Shown here piece after piece: positions 54,566 through 64,000 of a stretch of DNA of 64,000 nucleotides. A model generated the notes under the pieces. The model searched no databases. It saw nothing but the letters and a program-made list of their open reading frames with translations, and was not told the DNA's origin. This DNA is from Serripes groenlandicus. Taxonomy: Eukaryota > Mollusca > Bivalvia > Cardiida > Cardiidae. The position numbers were made by a program, and so were the translations under genes. The DNA lies in the NCBI GenBank assembly GCA_031761405.1, contig JASEVX010000001.1:22773270-22837269 (forward strand). The letters run 5' to 3'. The first letter of the stretch is position 1; each line of letters opens with the position of its first letter.

Positions 54566-54934
54566 AGAGTATATATTGTTTTAGTACAGAGAGGGTTCTG
54601 CGAGGAAGTTGTATAAGAATCTTGTGATATTAAGCATTTTCTACGTATAACTGATATGATATTTTTTATTTGATAGTTTTAAATTCAACTTATTTTGAAT
54701 GATTTTTTTGTTTTGATATTTTTGGTATAGATGATCTCTTTTTGTGGATGAGTTTTATTTTCGTTTCTTTTGTTAGCCATGACATACCCGTAGATATGTC
54801 CCTGGTACAAATGTGTTTCATGATTCCTTTTTCAAGAATGTTTATTAAATGTTGTCCTTATGTAACCTTTAAAATCGGTACCTGGTTTTGATAATGTGTG
54901 GGTTTCACTGGGCACAAGCTGTACAGCTGTACAG

Positions 54935-55050
54935 CGGCGTATGCAGAACGTCGGAGAAGACCAGCCTACCGCGCTATGGATGTTGCAATCTTCAAGCTGT
55001 GGGACGAATATGATGACCACGAGATCGTATGTGAGGATTTCCTCAAATAG
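54935..55050 (+). other. Possible terminal exon, unassigned
   Basis: After an acceptor-like 'ctgtacagctgtacag', one plus frame reads AERRRRPAYRAMDVAIFKLW and then DEYDDHEIVCEDFLK before a TAG at 55049. The composition is protein-like and unlike flanking DNA, but no family is recognised and no partner exon is identified. The minus frame over the same bases has no support either. Confidence 0.25.
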
Positions 55051-55379
55051 ATAGGACATATCTACGGGAGTTGAACTACTTTTATTTAATATGTTTTTAT
55101 TGTATATATTTGTGCATACTTTTTTTTTTTAACTCTTACTTGAAGATACTTGTTTTTACTCGTTTGTTTACTAATATACTATGCAGCATTAATCTAATAC
55201 GGGTAAACAAATCGACGGCGAAGCCGGCGATGTTTCCCGTCAATAGGTAATGTGTATGAACTTTGCAAAATTTTGCTATACGGTCTTTCCAAAAATTGTG
55301 TCCAGAGTGGATTTGTCGATGCAGTCACGATTCTACTATCCTTTGATTGGATGAAAAGAAATTATTGAAACAAAAAAAA

Positions 55380-55850
55380 CTTCTAGAGGAAATAATTAAA
55401 TATGATAATACGTACTCGATAAAGGAACGAGCACAAGTAATTTTACGTGTGATAATTTCCGTTTAATAACCCTCGTCGTCTATTTCTAAAACGAGTTCAA
55501 ATTAAACTCGTAAGGGTTTTTTGACCTTTGACATTCTGGAAGTTATAAATCCAAATTCCTGTACCTGTAGCAAAGGTCCCTGGTTCGAGTCCCGTGATGA
55601 GCGGGTCCTGACTTTGGGATTATTTATTTTTTTGTTTCACAATCGATGTAAAATAAATAAGTTTAAACTAAATGAACCGAAAGGAAAACGACAGAAATTA
55701 TAGGAAACGTTAGTTTGGCTTGTCACAAATGTAGATCCGTGAATTATGGAATCGTTTTATTTGAAGTACTTTATGAAGGGCAAGTTGATTATTTGTTGTA
55801 CCTGTCATCATATTTTCATGGATGTAAAATCTTGGCTATATTTTAAAGTT
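55380..55850. repeat. Dispersed repeat, partner of 14.94-15.30 kb, with a SINE fragment
   Basis: Shares 'gaaaggaaaacgacagaaat' and 'ggcttgtcacaaatg' with the 15-kb copy. Between its two matching parts lies a type 4 SINE-like segment (about 55560-55680, 'gtccctggttcgagtcccgt', 'cgatgtaaaataaataagtt') absent from the other copy. Confidence 0.65.
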
Positions 55851-56191
55851 AAATATAAGCTTAACCTGATGATGATTTTTATTTTCTTTGCTTAGGTCGG
55901 TAGGACTCGTAATTGACGTAAATAACTGATCGTGCTGCAAGCAAGGGGCTAACTGCAGTTCTCGGGGAATTATTCACCGATCACAACATATAAAAAATGT
56001 TTACCCGAAAATAGTTAGGTAGCACCTATACTCATATTAATTGTTTTGTATGGCTTAAGAAACCGTTCCCGTTACATGTTTAAGAACTTCATCAAGTTAA
56101 GTTGTGTTATATATGTGAACTCAACTAGTCTGTTGTATTATAAGGATGAAATATGCAGTGCTATAATTTTGCAATTGTTTGGTTTGTTCAG
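55851..56191. other. No gene recognised
   Basis: AT-rich DNA, stops in all frames. It would be intron or upstream sequence of the acidic gene if the exon at 56192 is real. Confidence 0.35.
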
Positions 56192-56289
56192 GGTCTTTCA
56201 AATCAAAAGACCAACCGATTGAAACTTCAAAACTCAGCTGACCTAACGGTGACGTTCGATAAACTCAGAAAAAAGGGGACACTCGGAAA
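56192..56289 (+). CDS. Candidate exon of the acidic-tail gene
   Basis: The acceptor 'tttggtttgttcag' is good; the donor 'gaaa|gtgatt' is moderate. The frame is open for 32 codons (GLSNQKTNRLKLQNSADLTV, then FDKLRKKGTLG) and ends with two bases that pair with the single base opening the next exon (57004). Without splicing it stops at once. The phase match is the main support. It is Lys-rich with no recognised domain. Confidence 0.33.
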
Positions 56290-57003
56290 GTGATTGATAA
56301 AATTGGGGAAATTAAACTTATCTAATCCACCAGCTGCCGAATACTTCTTTACTTAATATAAACAAAAAGGTAAGGGCGGGTAAGACTATGGTTTTGTAAT
56401 TTGGATGATACAAGTTTCTAGTTTTTAAGAAACCGAAAACAAAACGTAGTTTGATTGTGTAACAGTATGCGGATAGTCCTACTTTCGGATGTTTCGCTAA
56501 ATCAGGAAAGTAGATAACAGATAAGATAAGTCCCTATATTCTCGATGTCAACAACTCTACAGTAATGTGTTATACACAAAATGGTTAGCCTATAAACACC
56601 AACATCAATACTAAAGTCTTTGGTTCAAAACTGCACATTCCTTCATAGTACAAATAATAATTTAAAAGACTTTCACTTGCTCTTTTTATCATCTGTCATT
56701 TAAATTGGGCAACCGAAGTGGAAACACTCTGTTCAAGATTTCTTCAGCATTTATTAGACAGACTCAATCAATGTTCAAAATTTCTTCAGCATTTATAAGA
56801 CCGACTCAATCAACGCCATTTAATATGACGTTTACATCCTTGACAGCTATCACAATGATTAGATAAACCATAATGAACATGAAATTGAGCCTAAAAATAA
56901 TGCAGCTTACCTCTTTATCACTTAAATCCATGAAAATTTAATTCTCAATGACGAAAATTTTAGAATTGTCTACCATTTTATTATCTAGAGCTCTGTCTTT
57001 CAG

Positions 57004-57083
57004 ATCTATTAAGCTGGAAATGTCCCCTGTACCAGAGGAAGAGAGACGACCAAATCATGACAATTCTGAGATAGAAAATACAG
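57004..57083 (+). CDS. Exon of an unrecognised gene with an acidic C-terminus
   Basis: Between 'agctctgtctttcag' and 'aatacag|gtaaat', 80 nt: one base, 26 codons, one base. It reads SIKLEMSPVPEEERRPNHDN and SEIENT, a charged, probably disordered segment. It joins in phase to the terminal exon at 60179. No family recognised; the 3-kb intron is filled with MITEs. Confidence 0.5.
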
Positions 57084-57099
57084 GTAAATCTCATGTCTT

Positions 57100-57470
57100 T
57101 AACCCTTTCCCACATGAAAACACCAATGGGCTAACAGTATGTGGAAAAGCAGCCAGTTGCTTGGAAAGTATGTTGTGTGGAATACTGGTGTGAGAAAGCT
57201 AGGAAACACATGAGCAGAGCTCTAGATAAGGGGCGTTTTGCATGTTCTAAAATCCTTTTTCGACCATCTAACCCTATGCTGTGGGTACTCAATAGAATTC
57301 TTTTGAATACCCACACAAAAGGGTTTGCTTTAATATTAAGAGAGAAATTGTGGGAAAAAGAGCTGAATACCCCTGCTTATCTGGACCTCTGCACATGAGT
57401 AGGTGAACTGGCAGCCATGATATGACTGAAAAATTGGTGAAAACGGCCTTGAACCCCAATCAATAAAAGC
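57100..57470 (+). mobile_element. Type 2 SINE carrying a hAT-type insertion
   Basis: The SINE body at about 57120-57214 ('tatgtggaaaagcagccagt', 'gtgagaaagctaggaaacac') resumes at 57400 ('gtgaactggcagccatgata') and ends 'ccccaatcaataaaagc'. The intervening 177 bp is a separate element with its own target duplication. A family P left end ('ttaaccctttcccacatgaa') precedes. Confidence 0.87.
57215..57391. mobile_element. 177-bp hAT-type MITE
   Basis: Ends CAGAGCTCTAGATAAG and CTTATCTGGACCTCTG (inverted), with an exact 8-bp duplication, CACATGAG, at 57207-57214 and 57392-57399. The CAG start and 8-bp duplication are the marks of hAT transposition. The interior has a small palindrome, 'gggtactcaatagaattctt' with 'gaatacccac'. 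Non-coding. Confidence 0.92.
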
Positions 57471-57479
57471 ATGAAAACA

Positions 57480-58330
57480 CTTACTGACGTCTCTGCAGCA
57501 GACGAAATGAGCAATTTCTTCTTTTGCAACACTATTTTTAACTCTTTTCACTTTGAGAGATGTTCTTTATTGATATATTGGTCTAGATGATTTTGAAGTC
57601 TTCCATTGCAGATTTGCTGTAAATAGGAAAGGGTTATAGTTAATATTCTATATTGGTTGTGAGCAACTTCTTACAACTAATATTAATTTAACCCTTTCCC
57701 ACATACAACAAGTCTGCAGCAGATGACTTTAAATGAAAAAAAACAATAATTGAATAGAGTTGAAAATATGGTGACAAAAGGTTCGTTTTGAGCAATTTCT
57801 TCTTTTCTTGCAGTGTTTTCAAAAGTTGTCTTCTGCAGATGCGTCAGTATAAGGAAAAGGGTTAACCTCACAGACATGAGCAATTTCTCTTTTTGCCATT
57901 ATGTTTTCAAAAGTCGTCTTCTGCAGATGCTTCAGTATTAGGAAAAGGGTTAACCTCACAGACATTATGAACAATTTCTACTTTTGTCACTGTATTTTAT
58001 ATACCTTCTGCAGAGGCATCAGAAAGCGTCGGCATAAGGGAAAGGGTTAAGATTTTATTGTTAACAATTTGACCCAAGATCCCATTTTGTAAGATTTTTT
58101 CTGAGGTCCACAATCTTTTGAGTTCTTATTCTTTTTGTCTATTCATTATACTTAGGTGAAAACATTGTGCTAAAAGGAGAAATTGCACATTTTGACATAA
58201 TGTTTTAAATTTCGTCTGCTGCAGATGCGTAAAAATTACCTGGCAGGTGGGAAAGTGCTAAAACCTCTACCTTGGCTTATTATAGAATTGATTTGCTTTT
58301 CTCTCTAACATAATCTTCTAGGACAAGTCT
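57480..58330. mobile_element. Family P MITE cluster, part 1
   Basis: Successive partial and complete copies: 57480-57637, 57688-57865 (TTAA at both ends), right halves at about 57890-57952 and 57965-58050, and about 58150-58262. Repeated right halves such as 'agtcgtcttctgcagatgc' with 'aggaaaagggttaacctcac' point to tandem duplication of element parts together with flanking DNA. Confidence 0.75.
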
Positions 58331-58334
58331 ACGT

Positions 58335-58680
58335 TTATATACCTTTCCACCATACAGTGTTTTTTCTTAACCCAAAATAGGGCCGAAATTGGGCCCCATT
58401 CACAATCAAAAGACACCTCTTTTTTCACAAAAGTAGGCTGAAATTTCACAAAATCTGCGTTTCATCACATTTTACATGTCACTTTTTTCACAATTGAAAG
58501 GGTCCTGTCCCTGGTCACAAAACAGTGACAAAAAACACTGCCATACATCAAATCCGCAGCAGATGACCTAGGCACAAATATGGAAAACCACTATAAATGA
58601 AAGTAAAATTACTGGATAGGATTGAAATTGCTAAATGTTTGCCAAAGTTGTCTTCTATAAAGGGGCTAACATGTGGGACA
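58335..58680. mobile_element. Family P MITE interrupted by a second element
   Basis: 'tatacctttccaccata' at the left and 'catacatcaaatccgcagca' after the insertion are contiguous in the family P consensus. The right part decays near 58650. Confidence 0.75.
58355..58540. mobile_element. 186-bp CAGTG-ended MITE
   Basis: CAGTGTTTTTTCTTAACC at the left, GTGACAAAAAACACTG at the right, 5-bp duplication CCATA on both sides (58350-58354, 58541-58545). Interior: 'cttttttcacaaaagtaggc' and 'cacttttttcacaattgaaa'. Non-coding. Confidence 0.87.
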
Positions 58681-58687
58681 TGGTCAA

Positions 58688-60165
58688 ATAACCCTTTCGC
58701 CCCCATACGGCAATTCGGCAGCAGACGACTTTGAACGTATTTTGTCAAAACATAGAAAATCTCTATAATTGAATGTATATGACCAAAAGTGGAAAACATT
58801 GTGGCAAAAGAAGAAATTGCACGTTTTGTGCAATTTCTTCTTTTGTCACTATGTTTTCAAAAAGCCGTCTGCTGCAGAGGCATCAGAAAGCGTCTATATG
58901 AGGGAAAGGGATAACAAAGTTGGGCCTGCATACAACCGATTTATACACACAATGGTGAAAGACAATCCATTCTTCTGATTATTTTACTTGGCATTATTTA
59001 ACCCTTCCCCCCCTTGCAGATCACTGAAACAATTAATTAACCCTTTTCCACATATAGACGTGGCTGATGCCTCTGCTGCAGACGACTTTTGAAAACACTG
59101 TGACTCTCAAAATGAGCAATTTATCCTTTTTCCATAATGTTTTTAACTCTATTTAATAGTTGAACCCTCATTTATTGAGATTTTTCAGATTTTTGTCAAT
59201 ATGTTTTCAAAGTCGTCTGCTGCAAAATTGTTATATGTGGGAAACGTTTAATAGTTGAAAAACATTGTGGCAAAAGGAAAAATTGCTCATTATGAGCAAT
59301 TAAACCTATATATTGCGACGACATTTTTCAACTCAATTCAATAATTATACTTAAATTTACAGAGATTTTTTTCATATTTTTTACTTAACCTTTTCAAAGT
59401 CGTCTGCTATGAATATGCTTTATTTGGTAAAGAATTAACCTGATATTAGCCTTTCTACAAAGAAATATAATAACATATATGTTTTTAATAATTTGTGACT
59501 AATTTTACAATCAGTGTTGCAAATGTCGTCAGCTGCAGTTGCATCATAAAGTGTCTGCATGAAAACAAGTTTAACCCTTTCTAACATTCTGCAACAGAAT
59601 GTTTTCAACTGTATTCAATAACTATACAATTATTTAACCCTTTCCCTCATACGACAATTCTGTATCAGACGACTTTGAACATATTTTGTCAAAAATTGGA
59701 AAATCTCTATAATTGAATGGATAACCTATGACTAAAAGTGGAAAACATTGTGGCTAAAGGAGAAATTGCTCATTTTGCTCATTTTGTCACTATGTTTTCA
59801 AAAAGCCATCTGCTGCAAAGGCATCAGAAATTGTCTATATGTGGGAAAGGGTTAAAGAGATATTCCCTATTCAGTATTTTTGCCAAGATGATATAAAAAT
59901 CGTCTGCTGCTGAATTGTTATAAATGGAAAGGTTTAAAAATCTATAATTATTTAACCCTTTCCCACCTATAGACGGATTTGGAAAACATTGTGGCTATTA
60001 AAAGACGAAATTGCTCAAAACAAGCAATTTCTCCTTCTGCCGCAATGTTTTCAATTTTTTTTCAGTAATTATACCTTCATTTCTAGAGTATTTCTGTATC
60101 TTGAGTAGATGATTTCAAAGTTGTCATGTTTCAGATTTTCTATATGTGAGAAAGGGTTAAAATAA
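58688..60165. mobile_element. Family P MITE cluster, part 2
   Basis: At least five recognisable copies: about 58688-58914, 59039-59252, 59255-59440, 59651-59856 and 59953-60161, plus right-half scraps near 59515 and 59870. Cores differ ('gcaaaagaagaaattgcacg', 'ggctaaaggagaaattgctc', 'ctattaaaagacgaaattgc'), so these are independent or old copies rather than one recent array. All lie in the intron before the acidic terminal exon. Confidence 0.8.
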
Positions 60166-60178
60166 GATGTTCTTTCAG

Positions 60179-60315
60179 ATTTTCCTGATGTTATAATAAA
60201 TGCTGACAGTTCAGATGATGATGATGATGATAATGATGGGGATGATGATGGTTACCATGGATACCAGGCTCTTTCCCTCGACAATGAAAATGATTCGGGC
60301 AATGAAGATGTATGA
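60179..60315 (+). CDS. Terminal exon with an acidic C-terminus, family unknown
   Basis: The acceptor 'gatgttctttcag' precedes 'at', completing the Asp codon begun in the exon at 57083. It then encodes 44 residues, FPDVIINADSSDDDDDDNDG to LDNENDSGNEDV, and the TGA at 60313. The tail is strongly acidic, with ten or more Asp, and its end (DSGNEDV) has an acidic Ser typical of casein kinase 2 sites. GAT repeats encode the Asp run. Such tails occur in many unrelated nuclear and ubiquitin-pathway proteins, so no function is given. Confidence 0.5.
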
Positions 60316-60369
60316 CTTTTTCTCAAATTTTGAACCATTTGCATCATACAGCAGGACACTTTTTGAGCA

Positions 60370-60450
60370 ATTTCTTCTTTTGTCACTATGTTTTCAAAAA
60401 GTCGTCTGCTGCAGAGGCGTCAGAAAGCGTCTATGTGAGGGAAAGGGATA
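60370..60450. mobile_element. Family P MITE right half
   Basis: 'gagcaatttcttcttttgtc', 'gtcgtctgctgcagaggcgt' and 'gtgagggaaagggataatgg'. The left half is absent. Confidence 0.75.
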
Positions 60451-61850
60451 ATGGAAAGGGTTAGAAACATTGCAAGATACATGTAAGGGAACCTCATATG
60501 ACTAAAAGTATATCACATTAGTTCACAATAAATTACTCTAACCCTGTTCCTGCTACAGAAGACATTTGGCAACCTTTTCCCGGGAAAAAGCAACCACATT
60601 ACTACAATAGTACATGTGACAGACTGGGTAGCCCCCTTTGGTCTTTGGTAGGGGAGCTAAATCTAAATACACCACTGATAATCAATGGTCTGTATTAAGA
60701 GTTACCTCCCCTACCAAAAAGTCGGACTGATAAACTGGCTTCTTGTATCAGAGAGATACAAGAGAAAGTTGATGCAATGCATCAATGTCGCCGGATATCC
60801 ATAGTGCAGTTATGCATAACACAAACATTATAGTAGTTGAATAAACAGTTATCAACTGAGGGGCATATTGGAACATCAGGGGTGGGGTCAAGTGAAAATG
60901 TATCATAACTTGCATTGTTTTGTCAACGAAGTGAATGATAATTGAAGCCTTTCATTGTTTATGATCAATCTCCATTCCAAAGTAGGTTGACTAGACACAC
61001 AACCAACTAATTATTGATCATAAACAGTAATGGAAATGAGAAATCTTGCCAATCATTAGTCTTAGTATGTATACAGTGCTTTCATTAAGGAATAATTATA
61101 AGATTTGTGAATTCCACATACACTTTTCAAGATGTTTGTCAGAATATTTGAATTTTATTATTTTTCAATAAAACCACAAAACAGACAATTTAGGATTTGC
61201 ATGCAATAGCACATCATTTTACCTTTCCTCTATTAAAGTCAACTGTGGACACCTTTGCAGCAATATACTTTTAAAACAATGAGTTAAGGGTTAAATCGCT
61301 GAGTTTTCTCTTTTTCTCAAAATGATATTAGCTTGGCATCCTAATTATATCATACTTTAACAAATGTTGAAATGTAGTCCAATATTTATAAATTAGACCA
61401 CATTCGAAATATAATATCAACTGAACAGTTAAATCTCATTGAAATTGTTGTATAATTTAAATTTAATTTCGAACATAAACTGAGCCCTACAACATGTTAA
61501 TTTATTTTAATTCTTTCCATCCTTTTTTATAATGAAAATAACAAAACTACTCATGTTTTAAAATTATATTATGATGGGCGCCCTTGTGTCAATGATCCAT
61601 AACAATATGCAGATCGGAAGCAATATGCCTTTAGGGAATTAAATGACACATTTAAAATTGTCAAGGACGAAATAATTTTGTACGAAAGACCCGATTCTTT
61701 CTAAGAAAATCATGATGATCAGATGATCATTTATTCCAATCACCTTTGAATTATGACAGTTGATTTGATAAATGTATAAAGTCTCTATTAATGCTATAGA
61801 AGGAAATGTTTTACCCCCAAGCCCCATGGCCCTCATGTATTGAAGAACTG
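60451..61850. other. No gene recognised
   Basis: Contains two inverted repeats: 'tttggtaggggag' with 'ctcccctaccaaa' at about 60639-60720, and 'tgtttatgatcaat' with 'attgatcataaaca' at about 60957-61027. A worn family P remnant is at 61225-61330. The rest is AT-rich and featureless. Confidence 0.45.
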
Positions 61851-61852
61851 CC

Positions 61853-62205
61853 TTCATTTAAGCTATTTTGGTGGAGGGGGTCACCATATGATTATTTGTA
61901 CCTTTCAGCCTTGAATTCTGACAGTTTCTTGAAGAGGATGAGACTTTTAAAGTTTCTATAAAGCCTACAAAAGCAATAACTATCCCAGTCATGAGGCCTC
62001 ATTTTATGTAGGACACCCTTCATTTAAGCTATTTTGGTGGAGGGGGTCACCATATGATTATTTGTACCTTTCAGCCTTGAATTCTGACAGTTTCTTGAAG
62101 AGGATGAGACTTTTAAAGTTTCTATAAAGCCTACAAAAGCAATAACTATCCCAGTCATGAGGCCTCATTTTATGTAGGACACCCTTCATTTTAGCTATTT
62201 TGATC
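61853..62205. repeat. 176-bp tandem repeat, two units
   Basis: 'ttcatttaagctattttggt' at 61853 and 62029, with 'ggagggggtcaccatatgat' and 'ggcctcattttatgtaggac'. The two units are almost identical. The third start ('ttcattttagctattttgat') leads directly into the 43-bp array, whose 'ggtcaccagatgat' resembles the 'ggtcaccatatgat' of this unit. Confidence 0.88.
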
Positions 62206-63185
62206 ACGGGTCACCAGATGATAATTGGTACCAAATTATGTTTAATTCACGGGTCACCAGATGATCATTTGTACCAAATTATGTTTATTTCACGGGTCAC
62301 CAGATGATCATTTGTATTAAATTATGTTTAATTCACGGGTAACCAGATGGTCATTTGTATTAAATTATGTTTAATTCACGGGTAACCAGATGATCTTTTG
62401 TACCAAGTTATGTTTAATTCACGAGTCACCAGATGATCATGTGTACCAAATTATTTTTATTTCACGGGTCACCAGATGATCTTTTTTCCAAGTTATGTTT
62501 AATTCACGAGTCACCAGATGATCATGTGTACCAAATTATGTTTATTTCACGGGTCACCAGATGATCATTTGTATTAAATTATGTTTAATTCACGGGTAAC
62601 CAGATGGTCATTTGTATTAAATTATGTTTAATTCACGGGTAACCATATGCTCATTTGTATTAAATCATGTTTAATTCAAGGGTAACCAGATGGTCATTTG
62701 TATTAAATTATGTTTAATTCACGGGTAACCAGATGATCTTTTGTACCAAGTTATGTTCAATTCACGAGTCACCAGATGATCATGTGTACCAAATTATGTT
62801 AATTCACGGGTCACCAGATGATCTTTTGTACCAAGTTATGTTTAATTCACGAGTCACCAGATGATCATGTGTACCAAATTATGTTTATTTCACGGGTCAC
62901 CAGATGATCATTTGTATTAAATTATGTTTAATTCTCGGGTAACCAGATGGTCATTTGTATTAAATTATGTTTAATTAACGGGTAACCAGATGCTCATTTG
63001 TATTAAATTATGTTTAATTCACGGGTAACCAAATGGTCATTTGTATTAAAGTATGTTTAATTCACGGGTAACCAGATGGTCATTTGTATTAAATTATGTT
63101 TAATTCACGGGTAACCAGATGGTCATTTGTATTAAATTATGGTTAATTCACGGGTCACCAGACGATCATTTATACCAAATTATTT
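62205..63185. repeat. 43-bp tandem repeat, about 23 units
   Basis: The unit is 'attcacgggtcaccagatga' followed by 'tcatttgtaccaaattatgt' and 'tta'. Two main variants (GGTCACC with ACCAAATT, GGTAACC with ATTAAATT) occur in runs, showing block-wise homogenisation. Confidence 0.93.
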
Positions 63186-63542
63186 TTAATTCTGACCATC
63201 ATATATAGAGAAAAAAACATTAAAAAGATAATCCTCTGCGTTGCAATAACAACGCAAAAGTCTGGAGATATATAATTTGTTTTAGCTATTGTGGAAGAGG
63301 GCCATGTCAGGATTATATATTCAAAGTTTAAAATTAAGTTATCTGGTGGAGACGTCGTTTGAATAATTGTTGACGGACGACGGACCGTGAGTGATAAGAA
63401 GCTCAGATTTAACACTATGCGCTAGTATGAGAACACAATGCTATAAGCAGTAGGGTTAATTTGCAAAAATATCCAGACGCTATTACTAAAAAAAAATGGC
63501 TAACAAAATACGCAACATCAAAAGCAGAAGTGTGTCCGTCAC
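63186..63542. other. No gene recognised
   Basis: Region 3' of the WSC exon on the minus strand. It includes the usual bivalve-repeat-like 'gttgacggacgacggaccgt'. No polyadenylation site was fixed. Confidence 0.35.
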
Positions 63543-63686
63543 CTAATGATATTTGTATAAATCTAATTGTGAATTTCCACCGCAACTTTTATTGGGGTCA
63601 CCTCCACACGCAACGACACAGAGCTCCTCAGAAACGAATTCCTGTTCGCTGTCCGTCCAATCACCACAATAACAGGATGTACCATA
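63543..63686 (-). CDS. Terminal exon with the C-terminal half of a WSC domain
   Basis: The minus-strand acceptor 'cttatcatctttacag' is followed in phase 0 by 47 codons and a TAG at 63543-63545. It reads YGTSCYCGDWTDSEQEFVSE, then ELCVVACGGDPNKSCGGNSQ and LDLYKYH. The order CYCG, C-x3-C, CGG and a final L-x-L-Y is that of WSC domains, Cys-rich extracellular carbohydrate-binding modules. The N-terminal half would be on an upstream exon, beyond 64 kb; nothing suitable is seen at 63687-64000. The protein stops directly after the domain, so this WSC module is C-terminal with no membrane segment after it. Confidence 0.82.
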   Translation of the reverse strand, partial: YGTSCYCGDWTDSEQEFVSEELCVVACGGDPNKSCGGNSQLDLYKYH

Positions 63687-64000
63687 CTGTAAAGATGATA
63701 AGATTTGTGATTGAAATCGAATTTTCTTTTGAGTCTTTTTTCTATCATTATAATTACATTTATACAATGTACAACACTGCCCGTCGGGATGTACGAACAA
63801 TTGAAACATATGAAGCATTTCTTTACGATAAGTACAGTTTCTAAAACAATATTTTCTTTATTCTGTCTTAAAAGTTCTACTAGGTATATAATATAACTAA
63901 AATACGTTGCAGTAGCGGCACTTTAAGTTACAGCAGCGGTATGTCGGTTCTTAGCCTGGGGCTTTAGCCCCTGGTCATAAACCATTTGTTTCGAAGTTCG

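Noticed and set aside
1..64000. Naming a species
   Set aside because: The repeat families look bivalve-like, but nothing in the window fixes a genus without a database search.

Overview
The window looks like a repeat-rich, AT-rich, intron-containing animal genome, most likely a bivalve mollusc. Genes are split into short exons with GT/AG junctions. tRNA-headed SINEs share a tail of the type 'aaacggcgttaaaccccaatcaatc'. There are dozens of short inverted-repeat transposons (MITEs) and several non-LTR retrotransposons. The species is not determined from sequence. || Host genes are sparse. The clearest are two TNF-superfamily ligand genes in tandem on the minus strand. TNF-A runs from about 36.13 kb down to 24.78 kb. 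Its five exons have matching phases: an N-terminal membrane-anchor exon, a 37-nt micro-exon and three exons of the TNF homology domain. Together they predict a type II membrane protein of 252 residues. TNF-B lies upstream at 48.77-41.70 kb; its last two exons are secure, an earlier exon is probable, and no membrane-anchor exon was found. A terminal exon of MPDU1 (plus strand, 18.55-18.81 kb), a terminal WSC-domain exon (minus strand, 63.54-63.69 kb) and three short plus-strand exons of an unrecognised gene with an acidic C-terminus (56.19-60.32 kb) complete the set. || Layout. 0-2.3 kb: remnant of a minus-strand LINE endonuclease and old direct repeats. 2.3-5.3 kb: MITEs and a 68-bp satellite. 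7.6-11.9 kb: a decayed L1/Tx1-like LINE split by a 3' fragment of another LINE. 12.3-12.9 kb: a dimeric MITE. 15.9-18.8 kb: tandem repeats and the MPDU1 exon. 20-24 kb: SINEs and MITEs. 24.8-36.1 kb: TNF-A, whose introns carry an 84-bp minisatellite and many transposons. 39.6-41.3 kb: a 28-bp satellite. 41.7-48.8 kb: TNF-B, with a nearly intact CR1/Jockey-type LINE antisense in an intron. 48.8-61 kb: SINE/MITE-dense DNA with the acidic gene. 61.9-63.2 kb: 176-bp and 43-bp tandem repeats. || The most abundant element is a roughly 225-bp MITE with ends TTAACCCTTTCCC/GGGAAAGGGTTAA and an internal perfect hairpin. The TTAA flanks suggest piggyBac-type mobilisation. A second, composite MITE has CAGGGGCGTAGC ends and sits in four places between 5-bp target duplications. 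|| The points most worth checking are the TNF pair; the minisatellite made of copies of the TNF-A exon-3 splice donor region; the recent activity implied by intact target duplications; and a hairpin that mirrors part of the SINE containing it.
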